Shown: one piece after another, positions 1 to 11,264 of the stretch
How positions within the stretch are numbered: position 1 is the first letter of the stretch
How the letters are laid out: each line of letters opens with the position of its first letter
From: Diplodia intermedia
Lineage: Eukaryota; Ascomycota; Dothideomycetes; Botryosphaeriales; Botryosphaeriaceae
DNA length: 64,000 nucleotides
Direction: 5' to 3'
Assembly (NCBI GenBank): GCA_021495925.1
Contig: JAKEKT010000062.1
Span: forward strand, 62,001 to 126,000
Translations under genes and position numbers: made by a program
The notes under the pieces: model-generated
The model's database searches: none
Told to the model about the DNA's origin: nothing
The model's input: only the letters and a program-made list of their open reading frames with translations

Positions 1-118
1 ACACTCTTCAACTTTGCACCCGACTCCCTCCACACCTCTTCCTCTTTTCACTTCATGTCACTCTTCCAACTCGTGCCGCTACAGCTCGTAAATCGCGCTC
101 TCAGGAAAAAGAGGCAAT

Positions 119-843
119 TTAGTTGATGCAGCCGCAGTCGCCCTTGAGGACGTCACCAAGGCCGACGAGGATGTCGCCGACGAAGGGAAGGAGGCTGGAG
201 ACGAGGGACCAGACGGTGGCGATGACGTCACCGAGGATCTCCTGGAGGGCGAGCAGAAGAGAGACGAGGGCGTTGACCAGGAGGTGGACGACGGAGCCGA
301 GGAGGGTGAGGATGGCTGGAGCAAGGCTGTTAGCATCGTGAAGTGCGGGCACGAGGGAGCGGTATAAAACTTACTGCCACCGAGGACGGCGACGACGCCC
401 TGGAGGGTGCAGACGATCTCGAAGACGAGCTTGACGACGAGGTTGACAATGGCCGAGACGTCGACGTTGGCGTCGACCTCGATCTTGCCAATCTTGACCG
501 AGGCGTCGACCATCAGCGAGGCGATGGACTTGATGTCGGCCTTGACCTCGATCAGGGCGGACTTCTTGTCCTGCTCGGTGGGCTGCTCGGGGACGGCGGC
601 GACGGTCTTGTTGATGGAGCTGGTGTGGGACTGGACGTTGGTGTACAGGGTCTGGACGACGCTGTAGACGGTCTCGTTCTTGGAGACGGTGGTGGTCTTC
701 TCCGAGTAGGTCTTGGTGAGCTGGCTGGTCTGCGAGCCGGTCAGGCTGGAGACGGTGCCGAGGGCATCACCGCCGGTGGGGGCGGAGAGAGCGCCGAGGA
801 AGAGGGTGCTGAAAGCAAAGGCGGAGGCGAACGAGAAGCGCAT
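119..843 (-). CDS. Small secreted protein of unknown function, 2 exons
   Basis: Exon 1 is 375-843 and exon 2 is 119-315, separated by a 59-nt intron (316-374) with donor GTAAGT, branch GCTAAC and acceptor CCAG. The joined product is 221 residues. The N-terminus is a clear signal peptide (about residues 1-20, cut near LGALSA-PTGG). The mature part begins Ser/Thr-rich and continues as amphipathic, Val/Ile/Leu-rich helices with the segment KADIKSIASLMVDASVKIG. It ends in GDCGCIN with two cysteines. I do not recognise a family. The size and signal suggest a secreted or wall-associated protein. A TATAAG lies about 150 bp upstream (992-997, minus strand). The intron is supported by restoration of frame and because reading through it produces a Ser/Pro-rich nonsense tail. 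Confidence 0.75.
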
Positions 844-2436
844 TTTGGCGGTTGTTTTGTAAAGAGTATTAAGTCTCGAAAGAGTGACTGAGCGACTGAA
901 AAGCGAGTGACTGTAGCGCGAAAGGCTGGAGTTGGAAGAGTTGGCTCGATGGTGAGGAAAAAAATCTCTGGCGGCGCCTCAACGGTCGAGTCTTATACTC
1001 AGTCGACTCGCCATGGCCATCCGCTGTTTGCGACCCCCGTGATGGCCGTCGTGTGGGCTCGTCCAGCTCGACTAGCTGTCAAAATGATGCTCTTCACCAG
1101 ATATCCCGCAAGCGGCTAGCGCGGCGAAGCAGAGCTTACATCACAGGCCAAGCAACGTGCGCACAGCCCAGCGCCATCCTGCGGCTGCGTCCCGAACCCT
1201 TCCTCTTTGGGCCGTGATCGACGGGAACGGCAGGGGAACGGCCCTCCAGCGCGGAGGCAAAGGGGCGCGCGTCCTGGCGAGCGGTGACCACAGGCCAGGT
1301 TTTACCGGCAGGCAGCCTCATTACCGCCTGCTACGATCACCTTCGAAGCCTGATCCGCGATTTCCAGAATCTCCACCTAATCTGCGAAACCTTGGAATCC
1401 CTACTGCTCATCCGAATGTTGCATTGGAGGCCGGCAAATCATCATCTTTGGCGTCGTTATGCGGAGGATTCTCCTCAGAACGAGTCGGTCGGCTGGCTTG
1501 GCCCGGGGTTGGACAGCTGCGGAGCGGTAAACTTTGGCCCCACGGCCAAAAGGGGCGTTGTGGCGCTGCCGAGGGGCCGCCTTCTTCCTGTTCCTGACCG
1601 GCCGTGATGGGTACGAATCGCGAGGGACGGGGCGTTGGGGCGCACGGGGCGGCATCCTGTCTCCACGCCCGTGGCCGTGAATCCGCCGACCCATCCGGCC
1701 GTCGGGTGCGGTGCCATTGTAATCAGCCATGGCCGGCTCGAGAGGACCACACGGCGTGATGCGATGGCCAAGGGGCGGCCGCGCTGGATCCACCGCATGA
1801 ATTCAGCCCTACAGCCGAAGCCGTGGGATTTCTGGAAGTCATGCCGCCTGTCTCTGACCATCGTCGTGTCCACGCTCACCGAGCAGCCGCCGAGACAAAT
1901 GGCGCGTATTTTCCCACCTACAGCGCCTATTCCAGCAATATCCCCGAGTCATGCCCCTTGAGGGCGATCCGAGGCTAACATGACCGCTCGTGAGCTAGCA
2001 ACCGTTTACGGCGCTCCCGCGGTCAGCCACACGCCTCGCCTCTGTCTGATAGGAGAAGCTTAGTCTGGGGTTCCTCGACCGTTCGGCTTGTTTGGGGATT
2101 GCGATAGATGATCCGTCTTGGAGAGATGCGTTTGGCTTGGATTTTCACTGCAGCAAACATTATTAGAATCCGTGGGCTCCTCGTCAGATGGGGGCGAGAC
2201 AACGGCCATTCACACTCTTCGGACACCGCTCCAGAACTCCGTTGCACGGTTGTGCCGGACGCTGCCAGTTGTCTGCTGTACAAGCGACGGCGGATAGGAC
2301 GGACCACACCCGGAAAATGATTACGCTACATTTTGCTTAGCTCACCTTACTGCATCCCTCCACCTCGTTTGGCGCCATCTCGGGCGACAGGCAATCTCAT
2401 TTCCGTCCGCATCCTTCCACTCTTCCTTTGTCCCAA
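844..2436. other. Intergenic region, no gene seen
   Basis: This GC-rich spacer lies between the divergent upstream side of the secreted-protein gene and the 3' end of the aldo-keto reductase gene. Several open frames exist (for example 1157-1597 and 1401-1793) but their translations overlap on both strands, are Arg/Pro-rich and show no domain. They look like chance frames in GC-rich DNA. Promoter elements for the secreted-protein gene should lie in the first few hundred bases. Confidence 0.6.
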
Positions 2437-3494
2437 TCACGCGTCGTCAAGGCCTTCGAACAGTTCGACGCCCCAGGACTTGCTGGGATTGTTGAACCTC
2501 GTCAAATACTGCTCTCCGATCTTTCCGATCTTGTCCAGGTCCGCGTCTACTAGGCCGCACTCGACCGCCTCGAAGTCTTCCTTGATCCATTTCTCGTGGC
2601 TCGACTTCGGAATCACACTCGTGCCTCTCTGGAGTCCCCAGGCTAGGGCAACCTGTGCCACGGTGCATCCGCGCTGCTCCGCAATACCCTCCAGCTCCGG
2701 GTTCTCCAGCAACAATGGCGTCTTCTTACGCGTGTTGGCGCCACGAGCGGAGCTGCGGTAGGTGGGGTTCGTGTTGCCCAGGGGGGAGTAGGCTGTGACG
2801 TGGATACCGTATTTCTGGTGAAATTGTACCCACTCATCCTGCTGCAGGTAGGGATGCAGCTCCATCTGGTGCACGGCAGGCACTACAGTTGAGGACCTCA
2901 CCAGCTTCCTCAGCTGGTGTGGGGAGAAGTTGGCTACGCCGATATTGCGGACCTTATCGGGCAAAAGCTTCTCCATGGATTTCCATGTCTGCCAGCAATC
3001 ATTGGCACCTGCATGCGCGCGCACAGCGACGGGGCGGCCGCACTTACCTCGACGTAGTCATAGTCCCCGGACGAGCCCACTGGCCAGTGCATCAGGTAGA
3101 GGTCCAGGTAGTCAAGCCCGAGATCCTCCAGCGTCTTTTTCAGCCCTGCCTCGACCACTTCGGCGTCACCGTGGTGGTCATTCCACAGTTTACTCGTCAC
3201 CCAGATGTCATCGCGTTTCAGGCCAGCCCTCGCGAGCCCATCGGCGATGCCTTTCCCGACGGCCACCTCGTTGCGATAGATGGCGGCGGCGTCGATGTGG
3301 CGGTAGCCCGTCTGGATAGCGAGGGAGACGGCTTCGGTGGTATTGTCCGGCGAGACCTTCAGGTTCCATGTGCCGAAGCCCAGGAGCGGGGGTGCTGCCG
3401 CGGGATGAGGCTTGAATGGCGTCTGCCCATCGTCGGTGGCGGCGAATGCTGCGAAAGCCAAGACTGCGGCGCTCACGCTTCTGAAGGACACCAT
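2437..3494 (-). CDS. Aldo-keto reductase with N-terminal signal sequence, 2 exons
   Basis: Exon 1 is 3048-3494 and exon 2 is 2437-2988, joined across a 59-nt intron (2989-3047; donor GTAAGT, acceptor GGCAG, phase 0). The product is 332 residues. The AKR catalytic tetrad is visible as D68 and Y73 (GYRHIDAAAIYRNE), K102 (SKLW) and H136 (LYLMHWP). The C-terminal half has VRNIGVANFSPHQL and the cofactor-region motif SVIPKSSHEKWIKED, both typical of NAD(P)H-dependent AKRs acting on aldehydes, ketones or sugars. The first ~19 residues are hydrophobic and ahead of the barrel, suggesting secretion or membrane anchoring, which is unusual for this normally cytosolic family. A later start is less likely because no good Met precedes the barrel. 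The substrate cannot be inferred. Confidence 0.9.
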
Positions 3495-4542
3495 TTTCGA
3501 CGTATCTCAGGTGCAATTGAGAGCCGGAGGGGGTGCACGGGGTGCGAGTCGTCTCCGCATCTTTATGCGACCTCGGGTGATGGATGATGTCACCAAGACG
3601 CAGGAAGACGCAACGGGCTGGTTGGCCGCAGACCTACCCGGAGAAACGATCTACCGCTGCAGCAGCCGCCTGTCCAGATGCGCACGCAATCCATGGCCAT
3701 CTCTATCGACATTCCAGTCAGACCTTCTTTGCAGTGAGGTCACAACAGAGTTGTTTCCGACCCTCGCAAGGCGGGGTGTTAAGGTTAAGGGTGTTCACGA
3801 TATATTAACTATCCATCTGTAGTCAGGGGCTGCCCCGTCCGCGCGCCACCAAACCCACTCGGCGCCCAGCTCGTTTTCAGACGCGCCCGCTTCTTCACCC
3901 CTCCAACCTCAACAAACCCACCTCAGACTCCTGACAGCGCATGCCTTGCAGCACACGGTCAACACCCCTCCTGCCGCGACAAAGTCACGTGCGCGCGTGA
4001 GGACAACCGGCGCAGGCTTTTGTCAGCGCGCGCGAATCACGCTGTCTGGCCCGTACGTCGCGTTCAGGAGCGCGTTCTCGACTCCAGCCTTGCATGAAAC
4101 ACGGCACAGCGAGCGTTCGACCAACGCCATGGAATCTCTGGCGATGGATAGTCGCCTGGGCTTGCATCTGCACGTTCCAAGCCGACATCACTATCGTGGC
4201 TGCGGCCTTACCGACGAATCAAATCTACATTCCTTGCACCACTGATTCCCAATTGTTTGTATGAAGCCGCTGCTCAATTTGAGAAACTGAGCTGCATTTG
4301 GCGCGGAAGTACCTGTGCAGTTTCAAGCATCGTCAGATACTGCTGTTGTTTGACTGCTGCCGTCCAGCTGATGATTTTCCTGCAATTACTTATCACCGAA
4401 CCTTAAATTCTTATCACTTGCGTCCCACCCCACCCACCCCACTTCAACCAAGAAAAAGAAAAAAAATCAAGCAAACTCTGAGAAAGCACGCTGCGATGTG
4501 GAGTTTCGTTTCTTTTCGTACACATAAGATGGGGGAACGCCA
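3495..4542. other. Intergenic region, no gene seen
   Basis: This spacer follows the start of the reductase gene. Short open frames (3412-3822, 3946-4245) have no recognisable domain and no coding-like composition. The first 200 bp presumably hold the reductase promoter. Short A/C-rich runs occur near 4430-4470. Confidence 0.5.
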
Positions 4543-5803
4543 TTGCTATGGCTAAGAAAATATGAAGATATCTCAATCCTTCTCTCCAACGTTGAGCTAA
4601 TTATCTCTGCAAATAGAAACGCGAGCCATACACCGACGTTCTTCAAAGGAGACAGCTGTGTATCCGCTGCCGGGAGCTTGTTTGAGCGAGAAGAATATTG
4701 TCGTCTTGGCTCATTCTTCAAATCGCAGTCAACAAACATACTACTCCACGCTTTCCGAAATCATCGGCGCCAAAGCGAAGCCATCGCAGAGGGCATCATT
4801 GCGGAGTGTCTTCAACATGGATGGTTTCTGGAGTTTTCTCACAGCCCGCTTCATCTGCGGAAGTGCTGGACATACACGCCCTGCGTTTCTGCGTCGCCTG
4901 CGTCGAGACGTACACAAGACGGACTCCAGGATGCCAAAAGACATGCCGCCTTCAGCAGATCGGCCAACTGCATCGGGGGCACAACGGGATCCGCCTTTGG
5001 TTTCGTCCTTCCAAGCTCACATGTTGATTTGGCGCTTCTATGGGAGGCCACCACCCCGGTGCGAATCCGCCGGAAGGAAAGCAAAGAAGACGAAGCAGAC
5101 TATGGTTCGGTCCAACTTCCTCCGTGGTCGTGGTGCGGGATACCTTGCGAGTCCAGGGCGAAAGCAGTCAAGTATACCATACCGGCCACTGAACACTGTT
5201 TGGGAAATGTCCATCAGCATTTCATGCATCATACTTGGATCAACTGGTATATTTGAGATGGCTATGGTGCACTATGGGCAGTATGGGACGACACAAGAGG
5301 GCCAGAAATGACCCAGAAAGCAAAGCACCAGTGGCAGGGCTACAAGAAGCCCGACCTGACAGTCACAGCGGGTGACAGGAAAATCGCCCGGCCCTCTAAG
5401 CCCCACCGACGACGTTACTACTGTTCCTACGTAGGTGGTCGAGTCCAATATCCGGACCAAGATACGACGTTTGAAAACGCACAAATACATCCAGATCTTG
5501 GATTCAACTACGATTAAGCTCGACCAGGCATGGGCCGACCGGAAGTTGGAAGGGAAGGGTGTCGAGCTGGAGTTCATGGCCAGCTCGGAGGCGAACAACT
5601 TCATACAGGAGGAGACGAATTACATGTGGAGCTGCTACGTGCCGAGGAAAGAAGAGCATCCGGAGTGGAATCTGTATTTCGTGCTACTCATCGAGTACAG
5701 CACGGGTATTGCGCGGCGAGTCGGGCTTGGCAAGGTCTTCAAGGATACTTTCAACAATTTTTGTTCACTGGGACGAACATGGAAAAAGCTCATTATGGAA
5801 TGA
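4543..5803 (+). pseudogene. Decayed C-terminal half of a HET (heterokaryon incompatibility) protein
   Basis: Two frames carry pieces of the region that follows the HET domain in fungal HET proteins. Frame 4543-5256 contains LALLWEATTPVRIRRKE and LPPWSWCG, the latter like the common P-SWSWAS element. Frame 5435-5803 contains GVELEFMASSEANNFI, then NLYFVLLIEY, then IARRVGLGKVFKDTF, and ends at WKKLIME followed by a stop, a typical HET protein C-terminus. No HET domain itself (YTALSYTWG-type) is found upstream, and the pieces are in different frames with a ~92-bp foldback repeat between them. I therefore call it a relic rather than a gene. A spliced gene missing its first half is less likely. 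Confidence 0.6.
5424..5515. repeat. Foldback repeat, copy A
   Basis: A ~92-bp unit begins TTCCTACGTAGGTGG and ends TTGGATTCAACTACGATT. Its ends are imperfect inverted repeats: CGTAGGTGGTCGAGTCCAA pairs with the complement of TTGGATTCAACTACG. A diverged second copy lies at 5911-6003. It sits inside the HET relic, between its two readable frames. Size and hairpin shape suggest a MITE-like or foldback element. No target duplication was identified. Confidence 0.45.
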
Positions 5804-6480
5804 TGGATGTTGTCTCAGGCCACGGCGGGGGACGGATGGTGCTGAACAGTTCGGGACGCCGGTGATCACAGTGGTCAGAGTCCTGATCGTCTCACAGAGA
5901 GATTGCATTCTTCCTACGTAAGTACTTGAATCCAATACCCAGGCGTACATGTGAGCTTAAATACACGTAATGCGTCCAGATAGTGGATTCCACTACCCAT
6001 GTAGAATGTGGTAGCGTCGTCGAGGGACTTCAGAGGGCTCGATTCATCTGGCACCTGCTGTGACGGGGCTCGTCTTGCCGTTGGGAAGCCGCCGTGTAGA
6101 AAGCGGTCAACATATCGCAAAGTAAGTGGCAGGAAGGCACGAATACCCAGTCCCGGACATCACAATGACGTAGGACTACGCAGCGCAAGAGCTTTCCTGC
6201 CGCTGGTGGCACAGGTGAGAAGGCAACCCGCAGCTGCCCCACAATCCGGCCTCCAGCCTTGATCAGCAGGTGGAACCATCTGAAGTCGCGTAGATCTGGC
6301 CGACTACGCCCTACCCGAAGAGCGGGGCGATAGTGGGATACACCAGCCTGCGTGAAAGCCGCTTGCGCCTGCTTGCGTATGTCTGAGCTATGCCAGCATG
6401 ACGGGATTCTCTTGTGGATGCGCTCCGCTGCAGGTGAAGGTCTCTGGCGCGCCTCTAGTCGATGAGCCCCTCACGGCACC
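5804..6480. other. Intergenic region between HET relic and hexamer repeat
   Basis: Apart from foldback copy B, no gene is seen. The open frames here are short and overlap on both strands with no domain. Confidence 0.5.
5911..6003. repeat. Foldback repeat, copy B
   Basis: This is the second copy of the unit at 5424-5515, in direct orientation. It shares TTCCTACGTA at the left, TCCAATA, CCAGAT and TGGATTC-ACTAC at the right, with a different middle. Its own arms (5914-5943 against the complement of 5975-6003) pair better than those of copy A. It lies just after the HET relic. Confidence 0.45.
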
Positions 6481-6540
6481 GCGACCGCGACTGCGACCGC
6501 GACTGCGACTGCAACTGCGACTGCAACTGCGACTGCGGCT
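6481..6540 (+). repeat. Hexanucleotide microsatellite (GCGACT/GCGACC), 10 units
   Basis: Ten consecutive 6-bp units are variants of GCGACT: GCGACC, GCGACT, GCGACC, GCGACT, GCGACT, GCAACT, GCGACT, GCAACT, GCGACT, GCGGCT. The repeat generates apparent Arg/Leu-rich or Cys/Asp-rich open frames on both strands, which I do not accept as genes. Confidence 0.9.
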
Positions 6541-7289
6541 ACTACGGAAGCAATGGCCGTCACCTCCGTTGCTGTCGCTGGCCGTTGCCTCTGCCGCTGT
6601 TGCTAGCTTTGGCGGATCCACTGCGGCTGGGTCCTGCTCATCGGATGCGGGCCGCGCTCACCTCCGCGCCTGCCTCCGCGCGCTGGCGACATGGCAGTCG
6701 GCAGGGTCCCTCCTCCTCCCCTATACCCTTCCAAAGAAACAGATTGACTAATAATTTTCACAGACCTTCTCGGGACTTCTGTGCTCAACAAGACAGCAGT
6801 CTGCCTGGCACGCCGCATTGCACATCGCGGTTGTTGCTGGGTATGTAATCTCTTCGGGGCTTACACCTGGGGCAATTTTTGATGGCCACCACAAACCTTT
6901 TTTTCGTTGATGCTCGTGCCCTTGCGGCGCAGCTCGAGGAAGAATGAGCAGCCACTGCCACTGCCTCTGGTGAGATGGCAATCTGCGACACTTCTTGAGA
7001 AGGTTTGGGTGCGATTCACTGGTTTTGAGCTGCAGTGCTGCGTGAAGGCTGTCTTCGTTTGTCGCGGCGGGCTCACCCGGCTCTCTGCAACCACGCCTGC
7101 TCTTCGCCCTGCAAATTTGGTTCGCGGTCACAGCTGCAGCTACGCAGCCTCGTCTCACCCGCATTACGCGTACCCTCTCTGCAGCCACGCAAGCCACTCG
7201 ATGAGCTCTCAGAGCTGTCGCCGTTGGGGTCCAGCAGCAACGAAGCGACAGGCTGGCCCCGGCACCGATCACCCTTTGAGGCCTTGGCC
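6541..7289. other. Intergenic region, no gene seen
   Basis: Open frames on both strands (for example 6748-7335 minus, 6907-7293 plus) have biased Arg/Ser/Ala composition and no domain. Nothing supports a gene. Confidence 0.45.
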
Positions 7290-7976
7290 ATGACGCAAGA
7301 GCCGATTGACTTCGACGGACGTATGTAACTGACACACTCCTAAATCTGATGAATGCTGAATTCGTTTCACAACAGTTTCTTCCTCACATCACTCTTCGAG
7401 CCAGTCCACGATACCAACGAACGACGTGGTCGACTGTACCATTTCCCACCCCACTTTCCTGCGTCCGAACGCTGCCCGCAACCGAGCGAAGGTCCTATCG
7501 ACACCACACAATTTCCCAACATGCATTCGGATGAACACTGGAGCAAGTTGAGAATGAGAGCAGGCGATGCGAACGACTCGAGGCTACGGTGATGCAAGGC
7601 TGGACATGACTGGTGGTAGGCACTCTTGCACCTCGGCCGCCGAAACACGTTATGGGCGCCAAATGGCCTCATACGCATGGTATCGAGGCTACACGACATA
7701 TTGCTGCATCTTGTTGCCTGTGATTCTCCACATGAAATTCAGGTCGGTAGCCAATAACAGGGCAAAAGACACTTCTACCCCGCACCATCCTGAACACAAC
7801 GCACCACTTTTCAGCCTTGCGCAACATGCAGGCCGCCACCATTGATCCTCTCCAGGCAGCAGCGACATTTTGAGAGCCTCATGGGCATGTAGATAAGCAA
7901 TGGACGCGTTCAGAGTCGGGAAGATCTGTCCTGTGGAAGTTCACGCACCTGTGGAAAGCCAACGCTTACATTGGCT
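7290..7976 (+). other. Possible 5' exons or leader of the AAA ATPase gene
   Basis: An ATG at 7290 opens MTQEPIDFDG and is followed by a good intron (7321-7375; donor GTATGT, acceptor AACAG). Beyond it, the frame at 7535-7608 reads as a short coiled coil (LEQVENESRRCERLEATV), as often found at the N-termini of fungal AAA ATPases of the neighbouring type. I could not join these pieces into one frame with the exon at 7977. They may be real 5' exons, a leader with upstream frames, or a decayed N-terminus. Confidence 0.3.
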
Positions 7977-10596
7977 ATGGAACAATCACTCAACGGAGAG
8001 AGCGCTCTGGCTGTAAGCATCCAACATTTCTTTCCTTCCCTCTGTGAGCCGACCGGTCCAATCCTACTGACGATGGTCTAGCGAGTGAGGAGTCTTTCAG
8101 ACATTCTTGATGAATCATTTCTCCAAGATGGACAGGCAGGTGATTCTGACACCGAACACACCGAAGCCGGCGACAACACCGACACCGGCAAGAACGGCCA
8201 GCAGTCGACCATCAAGACACTGTACGAGGGGGAGCAGAAATGCCAATGCTGCATTAACTGGGTCGAAACTCAACCTGAAGACCTCTCTCCCGAGATCGAG
8301 CAGCTCGCTGAGAGCAAGAAGCATGCGCTTCTCGTACGCATGAAGAAGAGCCACGACTCGGAGCGAAAGCCGTTGGTTCTGGACTCCATCGTGGTTCAAA
8401 GTTCGCATCTGAAAGAGCTCTTGGGCAGAGTTTTCCGAGACTATGTGGGAATCACCACTGATCTCGAGCGACTTGTCTTCAAAGCCCCTTTCAAACCATT
8501 CTTTTACGAGTGGGACAATTTGAAAGAAACTGTCCAACAAGAGCAGGACCCTCTCACCAAAGAACACGGTCGCTTATTGCGGAAGCTTCTCCACGCCGAA
8601 CTTCGCGACGTCATCGCCCTCAGCAAGGATCATGCTCGCCACAAAGTCATTGACTTCGCAAACCTCTGGACCATCTTCAGGCCGGGCATTGACGTACTCT
8701 CTGCAAACGAGGGCAACGAGTCCGTCTACCGTCTCATCGGTTCGTCGACAGTGTACTCTGGAGATAACGTCTCCTACCAACTCGAACTCCGTAGCATCGA
8801 CTATGACGGCTCAGGCTTCGGCTACAGGCTTTATACCGTGCAAATAGCGTACTTTGAGGGAACTGCACCTGTCGTTAGCCTCGAGGCGTATCCTGCAGAT
8901 CTCCATCCAAGCATTCGCGAGCTGCGCCAAAGGCTTCACGTGAGGGGTGAGAGATTCAGGGATCTCCAGGCCCACGGCTTCCATTACCGGTCATATGAAG
9001 GCATGGCAGACATCCCGATGCAGGACCACATCGCTACGTCCATGAGGGGCCCTCCTCCGCCAGGTAATGCTATGAGGAAAGCACATGTAAGGAAATCCGC
9101 CAGGAAGAATTTCCAAAATCATCGGTACATGGATGATCACGAGCTAAGACTGCGTTCGACAAAGGTCGACGGGCGAATCGTTGTGGACCCAGAAGCTTAC
9201 TCTACCTTCAACCCACACTACCGAATGTTCTTGACGCCACTTGACAGTGATACAATGAAGCCGAAATGGGATGTCTCCGACCAGACGCACACAATCCCTC
9301 AGCCTTCCAGCTTCCATTGTGGTGTTAGTAAACTTCCTTTTTGCCCTCAAATTGCATCATTGCATTGCTTCGTTATGGCACTTCTGACTTTCACATCAGT
9401 TGCCGCCACCTTTGCCGCCGTCAAATGACATGAGCAAGAGTGAGTGCTATCTCAGACTTTATCTACTGGGTGGTAAGCATTAACGAGCAACAGTGAAATC
9501 AAAAGATATTTCGGACGACCTCCTGTACCTCTGCGCACCCAAGGTCCGAGGATTTTCCTTCAAGGTCAAAAAATGGGGTAAGTTGAGACGCCCATAGCAG
9601 ATGTACCTCGGACTGATAATTGACTTCTTTATCTTAGCAACCTTCTTCGTCGACCAAATTCAGGAGGTCAAGTGGAACGAGAATGCCTTCGATAAGCTGG
9701 TCCTGCCGAGCGACCACAAGCGACTCATGCTGTCGTTTGTCGAGAGCCAGATCCGCAACAAGAAGCGCTTCGACGATGTCATTGAGGGGAAGGGTAAACC
9801 ACCCTCCTTCCAAAAGCCACTATATATTCATGTTAACGGACCGCCTGTATAGGTCAAGGGATCGTCATCCTCCTCGAAGGCAGCCCAGGCGTAGGCAAGA
9901 CACTCACCGCAGAAGCGCGTACGTACACAACCATTAAAATTCCACCAAAATCTCCGCCGTAAATGCCTTCTTCCTTCCCCACACATCCTACTGACCTGGC
10001 CCCCACACACAGTTGCCGACCGCCTCCGCAAACCGCTGTACGCCATGTCCATCGCCGAACTCGGCAAATCCGCACCGGAGCTCGAAGCGCGGCTCACCAT
10101 GATCCTCGAGGTGGCGGTGAAATGGGACGCCGTCGTGCTGCTCGACGAAGCCGACGTCTTCCTGGAGAAGCGCCGCACCGGCGGCATCACGGACAACCTC
10201 GAGCGCAACGGCATCGTCGCCATCTTCTTGCGCCTGCTCGAGTACTTCCGCGGCGTGCTTTTCATGACAACGAACCGCGTGCGCGCCATGGACCCGGCGT
10301 TCCAGTCGCGGATTCATCTGAAAATGGCGTACCCGGATCTGGACGTCGAGGCGAGGCGGGCCATCTGGGAGAGCATGATCGGAATGGTGAATGCGAGGGG
10401 CGAGGAGACGGCGATTGAAGGAGAAGAGTTGGACGGGTTGGCGCGGTGCGATTTGAATGGGAGGGAGATTAAGAATCTGGTCAAGTCGGCGCTGCTGTTG
10501 GCGACTTATGAAGGGGTGCCTTTGGGAGTGGGCCATGTGGAGACGGTTTTGAGGGTCACGCAGAAGGAGGTTGTGGGTGGTGAGGCGAGCGAGTGA
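7977..10596 (+). CDS. Fungal AAA ATPase with N-terminal DUF7025-type region, 7 exons
   Basis: Exons: 7977-8012, 8082-9323, 9400-9439, 9494-9577, 9638-9793, 9853-9918, 10013-10596; every junction restores frame, giving 735 residues. Residues ~60-430 match the long N-terminal region of fungal AAA proteins (HLKELLGRVFRDY; STFNPHYRM). Then come LLYLCAPKVRGFSFKVKKW, Walker A GSPGVGKT (about 529-536), Walker B VVLLDEADVF with D586/E587, MTTNRVRAMDPAFQSRI with arginine-finger candidates, and an AAA lid. The product should be an ATP-dependent remodelling protein of unknown substrate. The start is uncertain: the frame is open from 7893, and an upstream exon (7290-7608) is possible. Expression and splicing data would settle it. 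Low sequence decay suggests a functional gene. Confidence 0.85.
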
Positions 10597-11264
10597 GTGA
10601 GGCTTTGATGATGCCATGTTGGCAGTGGTGCTGGTCTCGGGTTCGACGCAATGTCCGTTCGTTCATTCCTTCTCATTCATTCCCTTGCGGTGGGTTTCGG
10701 CGCTGTCCTTGTCTTTGCCATTCCATGCAGATCCAGATCATGTACGTCGGAGCGCACGCTCGCGTGGAGAGCTAATGGACCTTTCTACGATATACTTCCT
10801 TGCACGGATGCAATTGAGAAGTGTTTCTTTTCAGAGGCGCAGAGCTAATAACACCATCCCTCGAAGTACTTGCAAGATGGCCTTACCACTGATAAACAGT
10901 CATCTGGGGACGTATGACTGGAGATCCACCAACGCGAAGCTCAAATCCCAATCCGTCATCGACCACAGCTCATCCAACACATCGCCGCCGCTCTCGCCAC
11001 CCGGAACCATGGCGCCGGCAACACCACCACCCAGCTGGCTGCCCAAAAGCCGGCGCGGCGGGAGACTGTATCGAAGACGGCGGCGCAGCAGCACCGCCCC
11101 CACGCTCCTCGTCCTCCTCGTCATCCTCCTCCTCTGCATCGGCAGTACCAGCCATAATTCGTCCGACGGTCTTCACCCAATTGCCGCCGCCGACCCCGCT
11201 GCCGACGTCTTTGCTGCTGCTGAATCTCACCAAAAACAGCACCAACCCACGTCAACGGATATGG
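10597..11264. other. Intergenic region, no accepted gene
   Basis: A plus-strand frame with an internal Met at 10877 would encode a Pro/Ser-rich stretch, a basic patch and one hydrophobic segment (TLLVLLVILLLCIGS). It has no homology I recognise and overlaps the antisense transcription-factor relic, so I do not accept it as a gene. Confidence 0.4.

Noticed and set aside
343..891. 182-codon plus-strand frame rich in Gly/Asp/Leu
   Set aside because: It is the antisense shadow of the spliced secreted-protein gene; composition is the mirror of its Val/Ser codons and there is no domain.
1157..1961. Overlapping 100-150-codon frames in the GC-rich spacer
   Set aside because: They occur on both strands in several frames with Arg/Pro-rich chance composition; no introns or domains make sense of them.
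6462..6848. Cys/Asp- or Arg/Leu-repeat proteins around the hexamer repeat
   Set aside because: They are created by the 6-bp microsatellite in all frames, with no homology on either side.
6748..7335. 195-codon minus-strand frame
   Set aside because: Arg/Ser/Ala-biased, no domain, overlaps plus-strand frames of equal length; likely chance.
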